Assembly (NCBI GenBank): GCA_905233825.1
Contig: CAJOFE010000028.1
Span: 1-36,521 of the forward strand
Origin: an uncultured Prevotella sp.
GTDB lineage: Bacteria; Bacteroidota; Bacteroidia; Bacteroidales; Bacteroidaceae
Direction of reading: 5' to 3'
DNA length: 36,521 nucleotides
The notes below the pieces were generated by a model. The model saw nothing but the letters and a program-made list of their open reading frames with translations, was not told where the DNA came from and searched no databases. The position numbers and the translations under genes were made by a program. Positions 15,069 to 23,908 of this stretch are shown here, piece by piece (the stretch's first letter is position 1; the number at the start of each line of letters is the position of its first letter).

Positions 15069-15692
15069 TTACTTATCGTTTTTCTTCGGCTCTTTCTTGG
15101 CCAACATCACAACACGATAGACGAAGTCAGTGCTCCACTTTTCGGAGAAGTTCAGGCGCTTGTTATATTCACGCACAGCCAACACCGTTTTAATGACGCC
15201 GGCATCCTTGTAATCGTTCTTCGTGAAGATGTCATGCACCGTCTTCTGAGTCATACCGTAAATGGCCTTCTTGAAAAGGCTGGGCATGCGCAGCTTGAAC
15301 TTCATCAGATTGCCTGTGAGCATCATCATATCCTGCACGTAGGCCTGGAACTGTAGCAGATAGGGCTGCACATCCTGCAACTTACGACAACGGCGGTTGA
15401 TGCTTTGATCTATCTCCTTGAAGAACTGATCGTCCATCTGGTACATTTCCTTGAGCATCTTCTTGCAGCGGGCTTTCTCACCCACGCCTAAGCGTCCCTG
15501 CTGCGTAGGTACTTTCAGCGTCACCTTGAAAGTGCGCAGGTCGGGCAGCGCTGCCAAATTCGTGATATGCAGGTCGGAAGCCATCGCTGCCTGAAAATAC
15601 ACACGGATAAGCGTCATGAAATCTTCCATGCCGCCAATTCTCACTTCATTATCGGCCGTCTTTCGGCCAAAGATTTTTCCTATTATTCCCAT
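15069..15692 (-). CDS. Conserved hypothetical protein
   Basis: The 207-residue protein has no signal peptide or membrane helix, so it is cytoplasmic. It is basic and mostly helical. There is a short N-terminal basic motif (GKIFGRK), a middle region rich in charged helices (EKARCKKMLKEMYQMDDQF) and a lysine-rich end (KKEPKKNDK). No family is recognised with confidence, though the style fits a Bacteroidales-restricted conserved protein. It has its own promoter and lies divergent from rfbA across 130 bases. Confidence 0.7.
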   Translation of the reverse strand: MGIIGKIFGRKTADNEVRIGGMEDFMTLIRVYFQAAMASDLHITNLAALPDLRTFKVTLKVPTQQGRLGVGEKARCKKMLKEMYQMDDQFFKEIDQSINRRCRKLQDVQPYLLQFQAYVQDMMMLTGNLMKFKLRMPSLFKKAIYGMTQKTVHDIFTKNDYKDAGVIKTVLAVREYNKRLNFSEKWSTDFVYRVVMLAKKEPKKNDK

Positions 15693-15711
15693 GATTCACA
15701 ATTTTCGCATG

Positions 15712-15719
15712 CAAAGGTA
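15712..15719 (-). promoter_or_regulatory. -7 promoter element for the conserved hypothetical gene
   Basis: Reads TACCTTTG on the minus strand, 19 bases before the ATG at 15692. Confidence 0.7.
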
Positions 15720-15744
15720 CGAAATAAACAGCAATACTAACGTC

Positions 15745-15781
15745 CTTTAACTCCTTTTAACTACTTTAACTCCGTTAACTC
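15745..15781. repeat. Four tandem 9-10-bp units upstream of rfbA
   Basis: The units read CTTTAACTC, CTTTTAACTA, CTTTAACTC and CGTTAACTC. They occupy the -20 to -55 region of the rfbA promoter and have the same 9-bp period as the arrays in repeats A and B. Confidence 0.65.
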
Positions 15782-15793
15782 CCCAAATATTCG

Positions 15794-15801
15794 TACCTTT
15801 G
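15794..15801 (+). promoter_or_regulatory. -7 promoter element for the rfbA operon
   Basis: TACCTTTG ends 23 bases before the ATG at 15825. The 9-bp array covers the -33 position. Confidence 0.7.
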
Positions 15802-15824
15802 CACCCAAATTACGTAATTATATC

Positions 15825-16703
15825 ATGAAAGGAATAGTTTTAGCAGGTGGAAGCGGCACACGCCTCTACCCTATCACTAAGGGTATCAGCAAGCAACTGA
15901 TTCCCATTTTTGACAAGCCGATGATCTATTACCCCATTTCGGCGCTGATGCTGGCAGGTATTCGGGAGATATTGATTATCTCTACTCCTTATGACTTGCC
16001 GGGATTCCGCCGTCTGTTAGGTACCGGCAAAGAGCTGGGCGTCCACTTTGAGTATGCCGAGCAGCCATCACCCGACGGACTGGCACAGGCATTCATCATC
16101 GGCGAGAAGTTTATAGGCGACGATTGTGCATGCCTTGTCCTGGGTGACAACATTTTCTACGGTTCAGGCTTCAGTGGACTGCTACGCCAAAGTGTGGAGA
16201 ATGCTGAGAAGCACGGCCTTGCCACTGTCTTTGGATATTATGTAAACGACCCTGAGCGTTATGGCGTGGCCGAGTTTGATGCAGAAGGCAATTGTCTCAG
16301 TATCGAAGAGAAACCCGAGCATCCCAAGTCGAACTATGCTGTCGTGGGACTCTATTTTTATCCCAACAGTGTCGTAGAAATAGCCAAGAACATCAAGCCC
16401 AGTGCCCGAGGTGAGTTGGAGATTACTACTGTCAATCAGGAATACCTGGCTCAGCAAAAACTGAAGGTTCAGACCTTGCAGCGCGGCTTTGCATGGCTCG
16501 ACACAGGCACTCACGACTCGTTGTCGGAAGCCTCCACTTTCATCGAGGTCATCGAGAAGCGTCAGGGCCTGAAAGTAGCATGTCTCGAAGAGATAGCCTA
16601 CAAACGCGGCTGGATTACCAAGGAACAGCTTCGCGAACTTGCTAAGCCTATGCTGAAAAACGATTATGGGCAATACTTGATACAACTGGCCAAGAACAAA
16701 TAA
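15825..16703 (+). CDS. rfbA: Glucose-1-phosphate thymidylyltransferase
   Basis: This 292-residue enzyme makes dTDP-glucose from glucose-1-phosphate and dTTP, the first step towards dTDP-rhamnose. The nucleotide-binding signature [17 protein letters not shown] is at residues 8-24, followed by [21 protein letters not shown] and the [12 protein letters not shown] region are also present, and length is normal. The remaining dTDP-rhamnose genes (rfbB, rfbC, rfbD) are not in the window. The gene leads an operon with a Wza-like exporter 19 bases downstream and a Wzz-like protein, so its product probably feeds a surface polysaccharide. Confidence 0.96.
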   Translation: MKGIVLAGGSGTRLYPITKGISKQLIPIFDKPMIYYPISALMLAGIREILIISTPYDLPGFRRLLGTGKELGVHFEYAEQPSPDGLAQAFIIGEKFIGDDCACLVLGDNIFYGSGFSGLLRQSVENAEKHGLATVFGYYVNDPERYGVAEFDAEGNCLSIEEKPEHPKSNYAVVGLYFYPNSVVEIAKNIKPSARGELEITTVNQEYLAQQKLKVQTLQRGFAWLDTGTHDSLSEASTFIEVIEKRQGLKVACLEEIAYKRGWITKEQLRELAKPMLKNDYGQYLIQLAKNK

Positions 16704-16722
16704 AAACGTTACACATATAATA

Positions 16723-19194
16723 ATGAGAAAGTTTTTAATATCATTTGTGTTGACATTGTGTTGTGCTGCCAATATTCAAGCACAAGGCATGAGCGACCAA
16801 CAAGTCCTACAGTTTATTTCCAAAGAGGTAAAGGCAGGAACCAGTGAGAGCCAAATTGTGACTAAACTGATGCAGAAGGGAGTGAACATTGAGCAGATTC
16901 GCCGCCTTCGCAACCAGTATGACAGGCAGGTTTCTGATCGTGGAGCTTCACGTGCTGCCGACGGTGCCGTCAGAATGGCTACCGAGCGAATGCAGGGAAA
17001 TGGCGATGGCACCACATCACAAGAACTGACGACAGCACAGCAAGGTACTACAGGCGCTGTGTACAGTGATGCTAAAGAGGATGTAGCCGTGGCTGAACGT
17101 GAAGTAAAAGCTATGCAAGAAGTGACCCCTGAAACTGAAGGGAAAAAAGTTTTCGGACATGACATTTTCAGTCAGGCAAACCCCAGTTTCCAACCACCTG
17201 TCAATACGCCCGTCCCTGATTCATACGTATTGGGGGCAGGTGATCAGGTTGTAGTCGATATTTATGGTGCCTCCCAGGAAACATTGGTACATACCATCTC
17301 CCCAGATGGAACCATCACCGTAGCCGGTTACGGTCCCATCTATCTGAGCGGTCTATCAGTTGCAGGAGCACAAAGCAAGTTGCGTGCTACCATAGGTTCA
17401 CGATATCAGACCAGCAGCCTGCGTATGACTGTGAGTAAAACCAGAACAATACAGGTAAACCTGATGGGAGAAGTAAATGCACCTGGAACTTACCAACTCT
17501 CTGCATTTGCAAACGTTTTCTATGCGCTTTACAGAGCTGGCGGCGTCAGTCCCCTTGGAACGCTGCGTAACATTGAGGTGTATCGTAATGGCAAGCTCGT
17601 TACCGTAGTGGACTTATATAAGTTCATTCTCGAAGGGCGGCTCGCAGGAAACATCAACCTTCAGGATAACGACCTTATTATCGTTCCCACTTACAACTGT
17701 CTGGTCGGTGTGACAGGAAACGTAAAACGCCCTATGTTTTACGAGATGCGTAAGGACGAAACGGTAGCAACACTTATCAATTATGCTGGCGGTTTCCTTG
17801 GAGACGCTCACAAATCGTCAGTCCGACTGGTAAGACAGACGGGCGAACGCTATCAAATCTATAATGTAAGCGAATTTGAGATGTCCACCTTCAAGATTGA
17901 CGATGGCGATGCTATTAGCGTAGATGGCATGATCAACCGCTTTGAGAACATGGTCGAGATTAAAGGTGCAGTCTTCCGTCCCGGACAGTTCCATCTTGGA
18001 GGAAATGTCAATAGTGTGAAAACACTTATTGAGGCTGCTGACGGCCTCACAGAAGATGCCTACACCAGCCATGCCGTAGTACACCGTCTGAAGGAAGATC
18101 GCACATTAATCGTAATGCCCGTCAATGTACAGGGAATCATAGATGGCTCTGTACCCGATTTCCCGCTACAGAACGAGGACGTAGTATTCATACCCACAGA
18201 AAAGGAACTGCGTATGGAACGTACGTTTACCATCTCTGGTGCTGTAATGAGTCCTGGCCCCTACGAATATGCCGACAACACCACTATTGAAGACCTGATC
18301 GTGATGGCAGGCGGACTGCGCGATGAGGCATCATTGATGCGCGTAGAAGTCAGCCGTGTAATACGTGACCCAATGGCTACAGAGAAATCGGATCAGTATG
18401 CTAAGAAATTCTATTTTGATTTGAAAAACGGCCTGGTTATCGACAACGAGCGTACATTCCTGTTGGAGCCCTACGACCACGTCACTATCTACAATAGCCC
18501 GGTTTTCAATCAGGCTCGCTTAGTGACAGTGACCGGAGAGGTAAACTGGGAAGGCACAGTGGCTTTGGAGCATAAAGTCACGCGTTTGAGCGACATCATC
18601 GAGATGGTCGGAGGTCTGACACCGCATGCCTATCTCAAGGGAGCCTCCATGACCCGGCGCATGAGCGACGAGGAAAGGGTACGCAGAAGTGCAACCTTAG
18701 AGGCCGTACGCCAGATTCTTACAGAGAAGGGTGACTCCATAGCCTATTCCAGGATGGACCTCGAAAACAACTATCCTGTGTATATTGACTTAGAGAAAGC
18801 CATCAACGACCCAAGTTCAGATGCCAATATACAACTGCGTGAAGGCGATCGCATCTTCGTACCAGAATATGACCCGATTGTGCGTGTCTCGGGCGATGTG
18901 ATGTTTCCCAATACCCTGTTCTACGAATCCGGTAAGGACTACAAGTACTATGTCAACGAGGCTGGAGGCTTTGGACACCGTGCCAAGAAGTCGAAGACAT
19001 TCATCGTCTATCAGAACGGACGAGCCATGCTGACGAAGAAGGGAGCAAGACCCGAACCAGGCTGCGAGATCGTCGTGGTGAGCAAGAAGCGCAGGCAGCC
19101 ATGGACACTAACTGATGCCGTAAGGGCAGTCAGTGGTCTGTCAAGCATGGCAGCCATGATAACCGCCATTACCTATATGATCAAGGACAAATAA
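16723..19194 (+). CDS. Polysaccharide export protein, Wza-like, with multiple SLBB domains
   Basis: The 823-residue protein has a signal peptide (about residues 1-20) and a Q/T-rich variable segment. A polysaccharide export domain starts near residue 165 (YVLGAGDQVVVDIYGASQE), and several SLBB-type beta-grasp repeats follow (VNLMGEVNAPGTY, VTGNVKRPMFYE, ISGAVMSPGPYEY, VTGEVNWEGTV, VSGDVMFPNTLFY). A C-terminal hydrophobic helix (LSSMAAMITAITYMI) probably crosses the outer membrane, as in Bacteroidetes Wza-type proteins. It should form the outer-membrane channel for a capsule or exopolysaccharide. Its partner, the Wzz-like protein, starts 20 bases downstream. Confidence 0.9.
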   Translation: MRKFLISFVLTLCCAANIQAQGMSDQQVLQFISKEVKAGTSESQIVTKLMQKGVNIEQIRRLRNQYDRQVSDRGASRAADGAVRMATERMQGNGDGTTSQELTTAQQGTTGAVYSDAKEDVAVAEREVKAMQEVTPETEGKKVFGHDIFSQANPSFQPPVNTPVPDSYVLGAGDQVVVDIYGASQETLVHTISPDGTITVAGYGPIYLSGLSVAGAQSKLRATIGSRYQTSSLRMTVSKTRTIQVNLMGEVNAPGTYQLSAFANVFYALYRAGGVSPLGTLRNIEVYRNGKLVTVVDLYKFILEGRLAGNINLQDNDLIIVPTYNCLVGVTGNVKRPMFYEMRKDETVATLINYAGGFLGDAHKSSVRLVRQTGERYQIYNVSEFEMSTFKIDDGDAISVDGMINRFENMVEIKGAVFRPGQFHLGGNVNSVKTLIEAADGLTEDAYTSHAVVHRLKEDRTLIVMPVNVQGIIDGSVPDFPLQNEDVVFIPTEKELRMERTFTISGAVMSPGPYEYADNTTIEDLIVMAGGLRDEASLMRVEVSRVIRDPMATEKSDQYAKKFYFDLKNGLVIDNERTFLLEPYDHVTIYNSPVFNQARLVTVTGEVNWEGTVALEHKVTRLSDIIEMVGGLTPHAYLKGASMTRRMSDEERVRRSATLEAVRQILTEKGDSIAYSRMDLENNYPVYIDLEKAINDPSSDANIQLREGDRIFVPEYDPIVRVSGDVMFPNTLFYESGKDYKYYVNEAGGFGHRAKKSKTFIVYQNGRAMLTKKGARPEPGCEIVVVSKKRRQPWTLTDAVRAVSGLSSMAAMITAITYMIKDK

Positions 19195-19213
19195 TCACAG
19201 AAAAGCAAGTATC

Positions 19214-20338
19214 ATGTCTGAGGAGAATAAAAACAACGTAACAGCGCAGGAAGAAAAGCCCATCGACTTCAAGAAAATCTTTGGCGACCTGCTCAAGCAT
19301 AGAAAGCTATATTATAAGGTCTTGCCCATCACTTTCGTGCTGGCAGCCATCTATGCATTAGGCCTGCCCAACTACTACAAATGCACCGTCAAGCTCTCGC
19401 CGGAAATGTCAACAAGAAGCAGTTCCAGCGGACTAGCAGCATTGGCCAGCAATTTTGGTGTCAATCTGGGAAGGGGAAGCGGAGGCATGGGAACTGAAGC
19501 CCTGTTCCCTACACTCTACCCCGACCTCATGAACTCCACAGACTTTAAGACCAGTCTTTTCCCTGTCATGATCACACTGGAGCCAAAGAATGACGACGAT
19601 ACCATCCGCACCATGACCTACTACGACTATCTGAAAAACGAGCAGAAGTCGCCATGGTGGAGCAAGGCCATTGGGGGAAGCATGAAGTTTCTTTTCGGAC
19701 TGTTCAGAAGCGGAGAACCAAAAGAGGAAGAAGAAGAGGAGAAACCTTTCGATCCCTTCCGGCTTACCAAACAACAGGCTATGATTGTAAAAGCCATCAA
19801 CAAAAAGGTAGTCTGCGACGTAGACAACAAGACTATGGTCATCACCATCAATGTCACCGACCAGGACGCCTTGGTTTGCGCCACCATTGCCGACTCCGTG
19901 AAGACGCGTTTGCAGAAGTTCATCACCGACTATCGCACCAGTAAAGTCCGTGTGGATCTGGAGTACAACAGAAAGATATATGCAGAAACTAAGAAGAGCT
20001 ACGAAAGAGCCCGCCAGCAGTATGCCGAATACATGGATGCCAACCACGACGTCATCTTATACACCGTCCGCCAGCGACAGACCGATTTAGAGAACGAGAT
20101 GCAGCTGCAGTATAACGCTTTCCAGCAGGTTGCTTCAGCATTGTTGGCAGCCGAGGCAAAGGTTCAGGAGGAGACTCCGGCCTTCACTACGCTGCAGAGT
20201 GCCACCGTACCAGTGAAGAAAGCCGGTCCAAGCCGTGCAAAAATCTGTCTTGTATGGTTATTTCTTGCTTTTATTGGCACCTCTGTCTGGATACTCCATA
20301 AAGAAGATGACTTGAAACCATTGTTAGGTTTAGGATAA
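19214..20338 (+). CDS. Chain-length determinant protein, Wzz family
   Basis: The 374-residue inner-membrane protein has the Wzz layout. An N-terminal membrane helix (about 35-55, VLPITFVLAAIYALGL) precedes a large periplasmic helical region containing a coiled coil (about 250-310). A second helix near the C-terminus (ICLVWLFLAFIGTSVWIL) completes the fold. An acidic stretch EEEEEEKPFDPF near residue 175 is unusual but in a loop. There is no cytoplasmic tyrosine-kinase domain, so it is the Wzz-only type. It sets polymer length and works with the Wza-like protein just upstream. A strong terminator follows. Confidence 0.88.
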   Translation: MSEENKNNVTAQEEKPIDFKKIFGDLLKHRKLYYKVLPITFVLAAIYALGLPNYYKCTVKLSPEMSTRSSSSGLAALASNFGVNLGRGSGGMGTEALFPTLYPDLMNSTDFKTSLFPVMITLEPKNDDDTIRTMTYYDYLKNEQKSPWWSKAIGGSMKFLFGLFRSGEPKEEEEEEKPFDPFRLTKQQAMIVKAINKKVVCDVDNKTMVITINVTDQDALVCATIADSVKTRLQKFITDYRTSKVRVDLEYNRKIYAETKKSYERARQQYAEYMDANHDVILYTVRQRQTDLENEMQLQYNAFQQVASALLAAEAKVQEETPAFTTLQSATVPVKKAGPSRAKICLVWLFLAFIGTSVWILHKEDDLKPLLGLG

Positions 20339-20349
20339 AGAGAAAGAGA

Positions 20350-20390
20350 AAACTAAAAGGAGCTACTTGTAAGCAGCTCCTTTTTAGTTT
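20350..20390. terminator. Bidirectional intrinsic terminator
   Basis: AAACTAAAAGGAGCT and AGCTCCTTTTTAGTTT form a 15-bp stem with one bulged base and a 10-base loop. A/T runs on both sides let it end the rfbA operon on the plus strand and the infC-rpmI-rplT operon on the minus strand. Confidence 0.85.
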
Positions 20391-20408
20391 GTAATCATTT
20401 CTACCGAT

Positions 20409-20753
20409 TTACTTTACCTTCTCCACGATGGCCTTGAAGGCTTCGGGATTGTTCAGGGCGAGGTCAGCGAGCACCTTGCGGTTAATCTCGATACCAGCCT
20501 TGGTAAGTGCACCCATCAGCTTCGAATAGCTGATACCTTCCATACGTGCGGCAGCGTTGATACGCTGAATCCACAGGGCGCGGAAGTTACGCTTCTTAGC
20601 GCGACGGTCACGATAGGCATAGGTCAGACCTTTCTCCCAAGTATTCTTGGCTACTGTCCAAACATTCTTACGGGCTCCAAAATAGCCACGGGTGAGCTTC
20701 AGAATTCTCTTACGCTTAGCTCTCGATGCAACATGATTAACTGATCTTGGCAT
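20409..20753 (-). CDS. rplT: 50S ribosomal protein L20
   Basis: The 114-residue protein is a standard bacterial L20, which binds 23S rRNA early in assembly. It begins [19 protein letters not shown] and carries the typical [15 protein letters not shown] and [23 protein letters not shown] segments. It is the last gene of infC-rpmI-rplT, 38 bases after rpmI. Confidence 0.98.
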   Translation of the reverse strand: MPRSVNHVASRAKRKRILKLTRGYFGARKNVWTVAKNTWEKGLTYAYRDRRAKKRNFRALWIQRINAAARMEGISYSKLMGALTKAGIEINRKVLADLALNNPEAFKAIVEKVK

Positions 20754-20791
20754 AGTTTTCTACTTTTTTTGAAGTTTGACAATAGGTTTGA

Positions 20792-20989
20792 TTAGCGGAG
20801 ACACAACAGGTCACGAACCTGCTTCATGTTGCTCTTGTCAATAATCTCGTAGCCTACCAAGTTACGCTTCTGCTTCTTGGTCTTCTTGGTTAGAATGTGG
20901 CTGTGGTAAGCGTGATGTCTCTTAACCTTACCAGTTCCGGTGAATGAGAATCTCTTCTTGGCACCAGAGTTTGTCTTTACTTTTGGCAT
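20792..20989 (-). CDS. rpmI: 50S ribosomal protein L35
   Basis: The 65-residue protein is a typical L35 ([20 protein letters not shown], then a basic K/H-rich middle). The frame stays open up to 21052, but the ATG at 20989 gives the family's normal N-terminus and length. It lies between infC and rplT. Confidence 0.97.
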   Translation of the reverse strand: MPKVKTNSGAKKRFSFTGTGKVKRHHAYHSHILTKKTKKQKRNLVGYEIIDKSNMKQVRDLLCLR

Positions 20990-21044
20990 TTTTTTAAATA
21001 TTAAATTGTTATTAAATAGGCGATGGCAACGCATATACCGGGCG

Positions 21045-21749
21045 TTACGCATCTGTTTCTTCTGTCAGCTTCTTCAATGCATCAGCACTGATTTTAGCAT
21101 TGGCCAGCAATCCACCATTGGCGGGAGCTTCTACGTCTATCTCGACGTTCTGCTTCACCTGCTTGGCCTCTTTTATTTCTGCCTCTGCGGCCTCACGGTC
21201 ACGAGCCTGCTGGCTCTTTTTCTGAGTTCCAGCCTTTTTCGGAGCCAGATAGAGGAACATCTTCTTGCCTTCCAACGATGGCATCGACTCTACCTTGCCT
21301 ACTTCTTCCAAATCATTAGCAAAGCGCAGCAACAGCACCTCACCCTGTTCCTTGAAAAGAATACTACGCCCACGGAAGAAGACGTATGCACGCACTTTGT
21401 TGCCTTCTTCAAGGAACTCCTTAGCATGCTTCAGCTTGAACTGATAGTCGTGCTCGTCGGTCTGTGGTCCGAAGCGGATTTCCTTCACCTCCACCTTTAC
21501 TTGCTTGGCCTTCATCTCCTTTTGGCGCTTCTTCTGCTGGTAGAGGAATTTTGAATAGTCGATGAGACGACACACTGGCGGATTGGCATTCGGAGATATC
21601 TCAACCAGATCCACGCCCTGTTCGCGAGCCATATCCAGTGCTTGTTTTGTGGGCATCACCGTCGATCCGCTCTCACCCACGATGCGGACTTCACGCACGC
21701 GTATTTGCTCATTAATACGGTACTGGTTCTGTTTTTTGTCTATCTTCAT
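21045..21749 (-). CDS. infC: Translation initiation factor IF-3
   Basis: The 234-residue protein starts [20 protein letters not shown]. It contains the N-domain signature [18 protein letters not shown], the [17 protein letters not shown] linker region and the C-domain [21 protein letters not shown] charged C-terminal extension (about residues 175-234, rich in A, E and K) goes beyond the roughly 180 residues of E. coli IF-3, as often seen in Bacteroidetes. The ATG at 21749 is chosen because the promoter element covers the upstream frame start near 21776. thrS, often next to infC elsewhere, is absent here; the upstream neighbour is the divergent DsbD gene. Confidence 0.96.
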   Translation of the reverse strand: MKIDKKQNQYRINEQIRVREVRIVGESGSTVMPTKQALDMAREQGVDLVEISPNANPPVCRLIDYSKFLYQQKKRQKEMKAKQVKVEVKEIRFGPQTDEHDYQFKLKHAKEFLEEGNKVRAYVFFRGRSILFKEQGEVLLLRFANDLEEVGKVESMPSLEGKKMFLYLAPKKAGTQKKSQQARDREAAEAEIKEAKQVKQNVEIDVEAPANGGLLANAKISADALKKLTEETDA

Positions 21750-21773
21750 CAAACTTTTTATGCAAATCGGCTG

Positions 21774-21781
21774 CAAAGGTA
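21774..21781 (-). promoter_or_regulatory. -7 promoter element for infC-rpmI-rplT
   Basis: Reads TACCTTTG on the minus strand, 24 bases before the ATG at 21749. It excludes the longer frame start at 21776. Confidence 0.75.
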
Positions 21782-21844
21782 CGACAAAACGCGCAAACTA
21801 CAAAATAAATTACGAATTATTTTTGCTATGTGCCCGATTTTTCG

Positions 21845-21852
21845 TACCTTTG
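21845..21852 (+). promoter_or_regulatory. -7 promoter element for the DsbD/UPF0597 pair
   Basis: TACCTTTG ends 28 bases before the ATG at 21881 and excludes the longer frame start at 21830. Confidence 0.75.
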
Positions 21853-21880
21853 CCCGCCTAAAACGACACATTTCCTGACT

Positions 21881-23908
21881 ATGAAGAGGTTTTTTCTTTC
21901 ATTCATGGCGATTTTCGTCGCATTCGTGGCTTGGGCGCAAATGGCCGACCCTGTTCACTTCCGTTCTGAACTGAAAATGCTTCAGAGCGATGAGGCCGAG
22001 ATTGTTTTCTCTGCCACCATCGATCCTGGCTGGCATCTCTATTCTACCGACATCAGCGACGACGGCCCCACGCGAGCCACTTTCCATGCCGATAAACTGG
22101 ACGGTGCCGAACTGGTGGGCAAGCTGAAGCCTCGTGGCAACGTGAAAGAGGAGTACGACGAGATGTTTGAAACCACGCTGCGTTTTTTCGAGAATCAAGG
22201 AGCCTTCGTGCAGAAGATTCGCTTTACCAAGCCGAAGTACGACATCAGCGGCTATCTGGAGTATGGCGCCTGCAACGACCAGATGTGCATGCCGCCCTCC
22301 ACGGTGGAGTTCAGCAAGAGCGGTGATGCACCGCAAGCTTCAATCCCCGAGGAGGCCCCCGAGGCTGCTGCCGCCCTCTCTGTTCCAGAAGAAGAGCCGA
22401 CAGATACTGCCAACAACAACGCTACCGACAGCATTACCATTGAAATCCCTTCTGAGGTTGTGGCGGAGGATTCACTTTGGACACCTATCACCGCTGAGCT
22501 GCAGGCCTTTGAGTCGGCAGGCTCTAACGAAATGAACCTATCGTGGTGGATGATCTTCATTGAGGGACTGCTGGCCGGTTTCCTCGCCATCCTCACGCCC
22601 TGCGTGTGGCCTATCATCCCCATGACCGTTTCGTTCTTCCTGAAACGCAACAAAGAGCGGAAGAAGGCCATTCGCGAAGCCATCACCTATGGGCTCAGCA
22701 TCGTGGTCATCTATGTGTTGCTGGGACTGGTCATTACGCTGCTTTTCGGCGCCTCGGCACTGAATGCCCTCAGCACCAACGCCATCTTCAACATCTTTTT
22801 CGCCCTGCTGCTCATCGTCTTTGCAGCCTCGTTCTTCGGGGCTTTCGAGCTGACGTTGCCTTCCAGCTGGTCGAACAAGATTGACCAGAAGTCGGAAAAG
22901 ACAACGGGTCTGCTCAGTATCTTCCTCATGGCTTTCACACTGGCCTTGGTCAGTTTCTCATGCACGGGTCCCATCGTGGGCTTCCTGCTGGTAGCCGTTT
23001 CCACACAGGGTGACATCGTGGCACCCACTATTGGCATGCTGGGATTCGCCATCGCACTGGCCATTCCATTCACGCTTTTCGCTATGTTCCCCTCGCTGCT
23101 GAAGTCGGCTCCGAAGTCTGGCGGATGGATGAACACCGTGAAAGTGGTACTGGGCTTTATCGAGCTGGCCTTCGCCTTGAAGTTCCTCTCAGTGGCCGAC
23201 CTTGCCTACGGCTGGCATCTGCTCGACCGTGAGACCTTCCTCGCCTTGTGGATAGTGCTCTTTGCCCTGTTAGGCGCCTACCTGTTAGGCTGGCTGAAAT
23301 TCCCACACGACGACGAGAATCGCAAGACCAACGTACCGCAGTTCTTCCTCGGATGGGTATCGCTGGCCTTTGCCGTCTATATGGTGCCTGGTCTCTGGGG
23401 AGCACCCTTAAAAGCCATCAGCGCCTTCTCGCCTCCTATGAACACTCAGGACTTCAACCTCTACGAAGGTAGCGTCGAGGCCAAATATACCGACTACGAC
23501 CTAGGCATGGCCGCTGCCCGTGCTGAGGGTAAGCCCGTGATGGTTGATTTCACAGGTTTCGGCTGTGTTAACTGCCGCAAGATGGAGGCTGCCGTATGGA
23601 CTGACCCTGGCGTCCGCGATATGCTCAACGATAAGTACGTGCTCATTTCCCTCTATGTAGATGACAAGACACCGCTGCTAGAGCCCATCGAGGTGACTGA
23701 CGTGGACGGCACCCAGCGCAAGCTACGCACTATCGGCGACAAATGGAGCTACTTGGAGCGTACGAAGATTGGTGCCAACACGCAGCCCTTCTACGTGCTC
23801 CTTGACCCCGCTACGGGCAAGCCTCTCAACGGTCTGCGCTCTTACGACGAGGACATCGACCAGTACATCGAATTCCTGCAGAAAGGACTGAAGAACTATG
23901 GTAGATAA
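21881..23908 (+). CDS. dsbD: Thiol:disulfide interchange protein, DsbD type
   Basis: This 675-residue protein moves reducing power from cytoplasmic thioredoxin to periplasmic proteins. After a signal peptide (MKRFFLSFMAIFVAFVAWAQ) comes a periplasmic N-domain with the cysteine pair in ACNDQMCMPPS (about residue 130). A membrane domain of about eight helices follows, carrying the two redox cysteines in ILTPCVWPIIP and SFSCTGPIVG. A C-terminal thioredoxin-like domain ends the protein, with CVNC at residues 562-565. All six cysteines are present. The ATG at 21881 is preferred because the promoter lies inside the longer frame. The stop overlaps the start of the next gene by 11 bases. Confidence 0.92.
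   Translation: MKRFFLSFMAIFVAFVAWAQMADPVHFRSELKMLQSDEAEIVFSATIDPGWHLYSTDISDDGPTRATFHADKLDGAELVGKLKPRGNVKEEYDEMFETTLRFFENQGAFVQKIRFTKPKYDISGYLEYGACNDQMCMPPSTVEFSKSGDAPQASIPEEAPEAAAALSVPEEEPTDTANNNATDSITIEIPSEVVAEDSLWTPITAELQAFESAGSNEMNLSWWMIFIEGLLAGFLAILTPCVWPIIPMTVSFFLKRNKERKKAIREAITYGLSIVVIYVLLGLVITLLFGASALNALSTNAIFNIFFALLLIVFAASFFGAFELTLPSSWSNKIDQKSEKTTGLLSIFLMAFTLALVSFSCTGPIVGFLLVAVSTQGDIVAPTIGMLGFAIALAIPFTLFAMFPSLLKSAPKSGGWMNTVKVVLGFIELAFALKFLSVADLAYGWHLLDRETFLALWIVLFALLGAYLLGWLKFPHDDENRKTNVPQFFLGWVSLAFAVYMVPGLWGAPLKAISAFSPPMNTQDFNLYEGSVEAKYTDYDLGMAAARAEGKPVMVDFTGFGCVNCRKMEAAVWTDPGVRDMLNDKYVLISLYVDDKTPLLEPIEVTDVDGTQRKLRTIGDKWSYLERTKIGANTQPFYVLLDPATGKPLNGLRSYDEDIDQYIEFLQKGLKNYGR

Noticed and set aside
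20990..21052. Longer start for rpmI at 21052
   Set aside because: The extra 21 residues are not part of L35, and the ATG at 20989 gives the normal family start.
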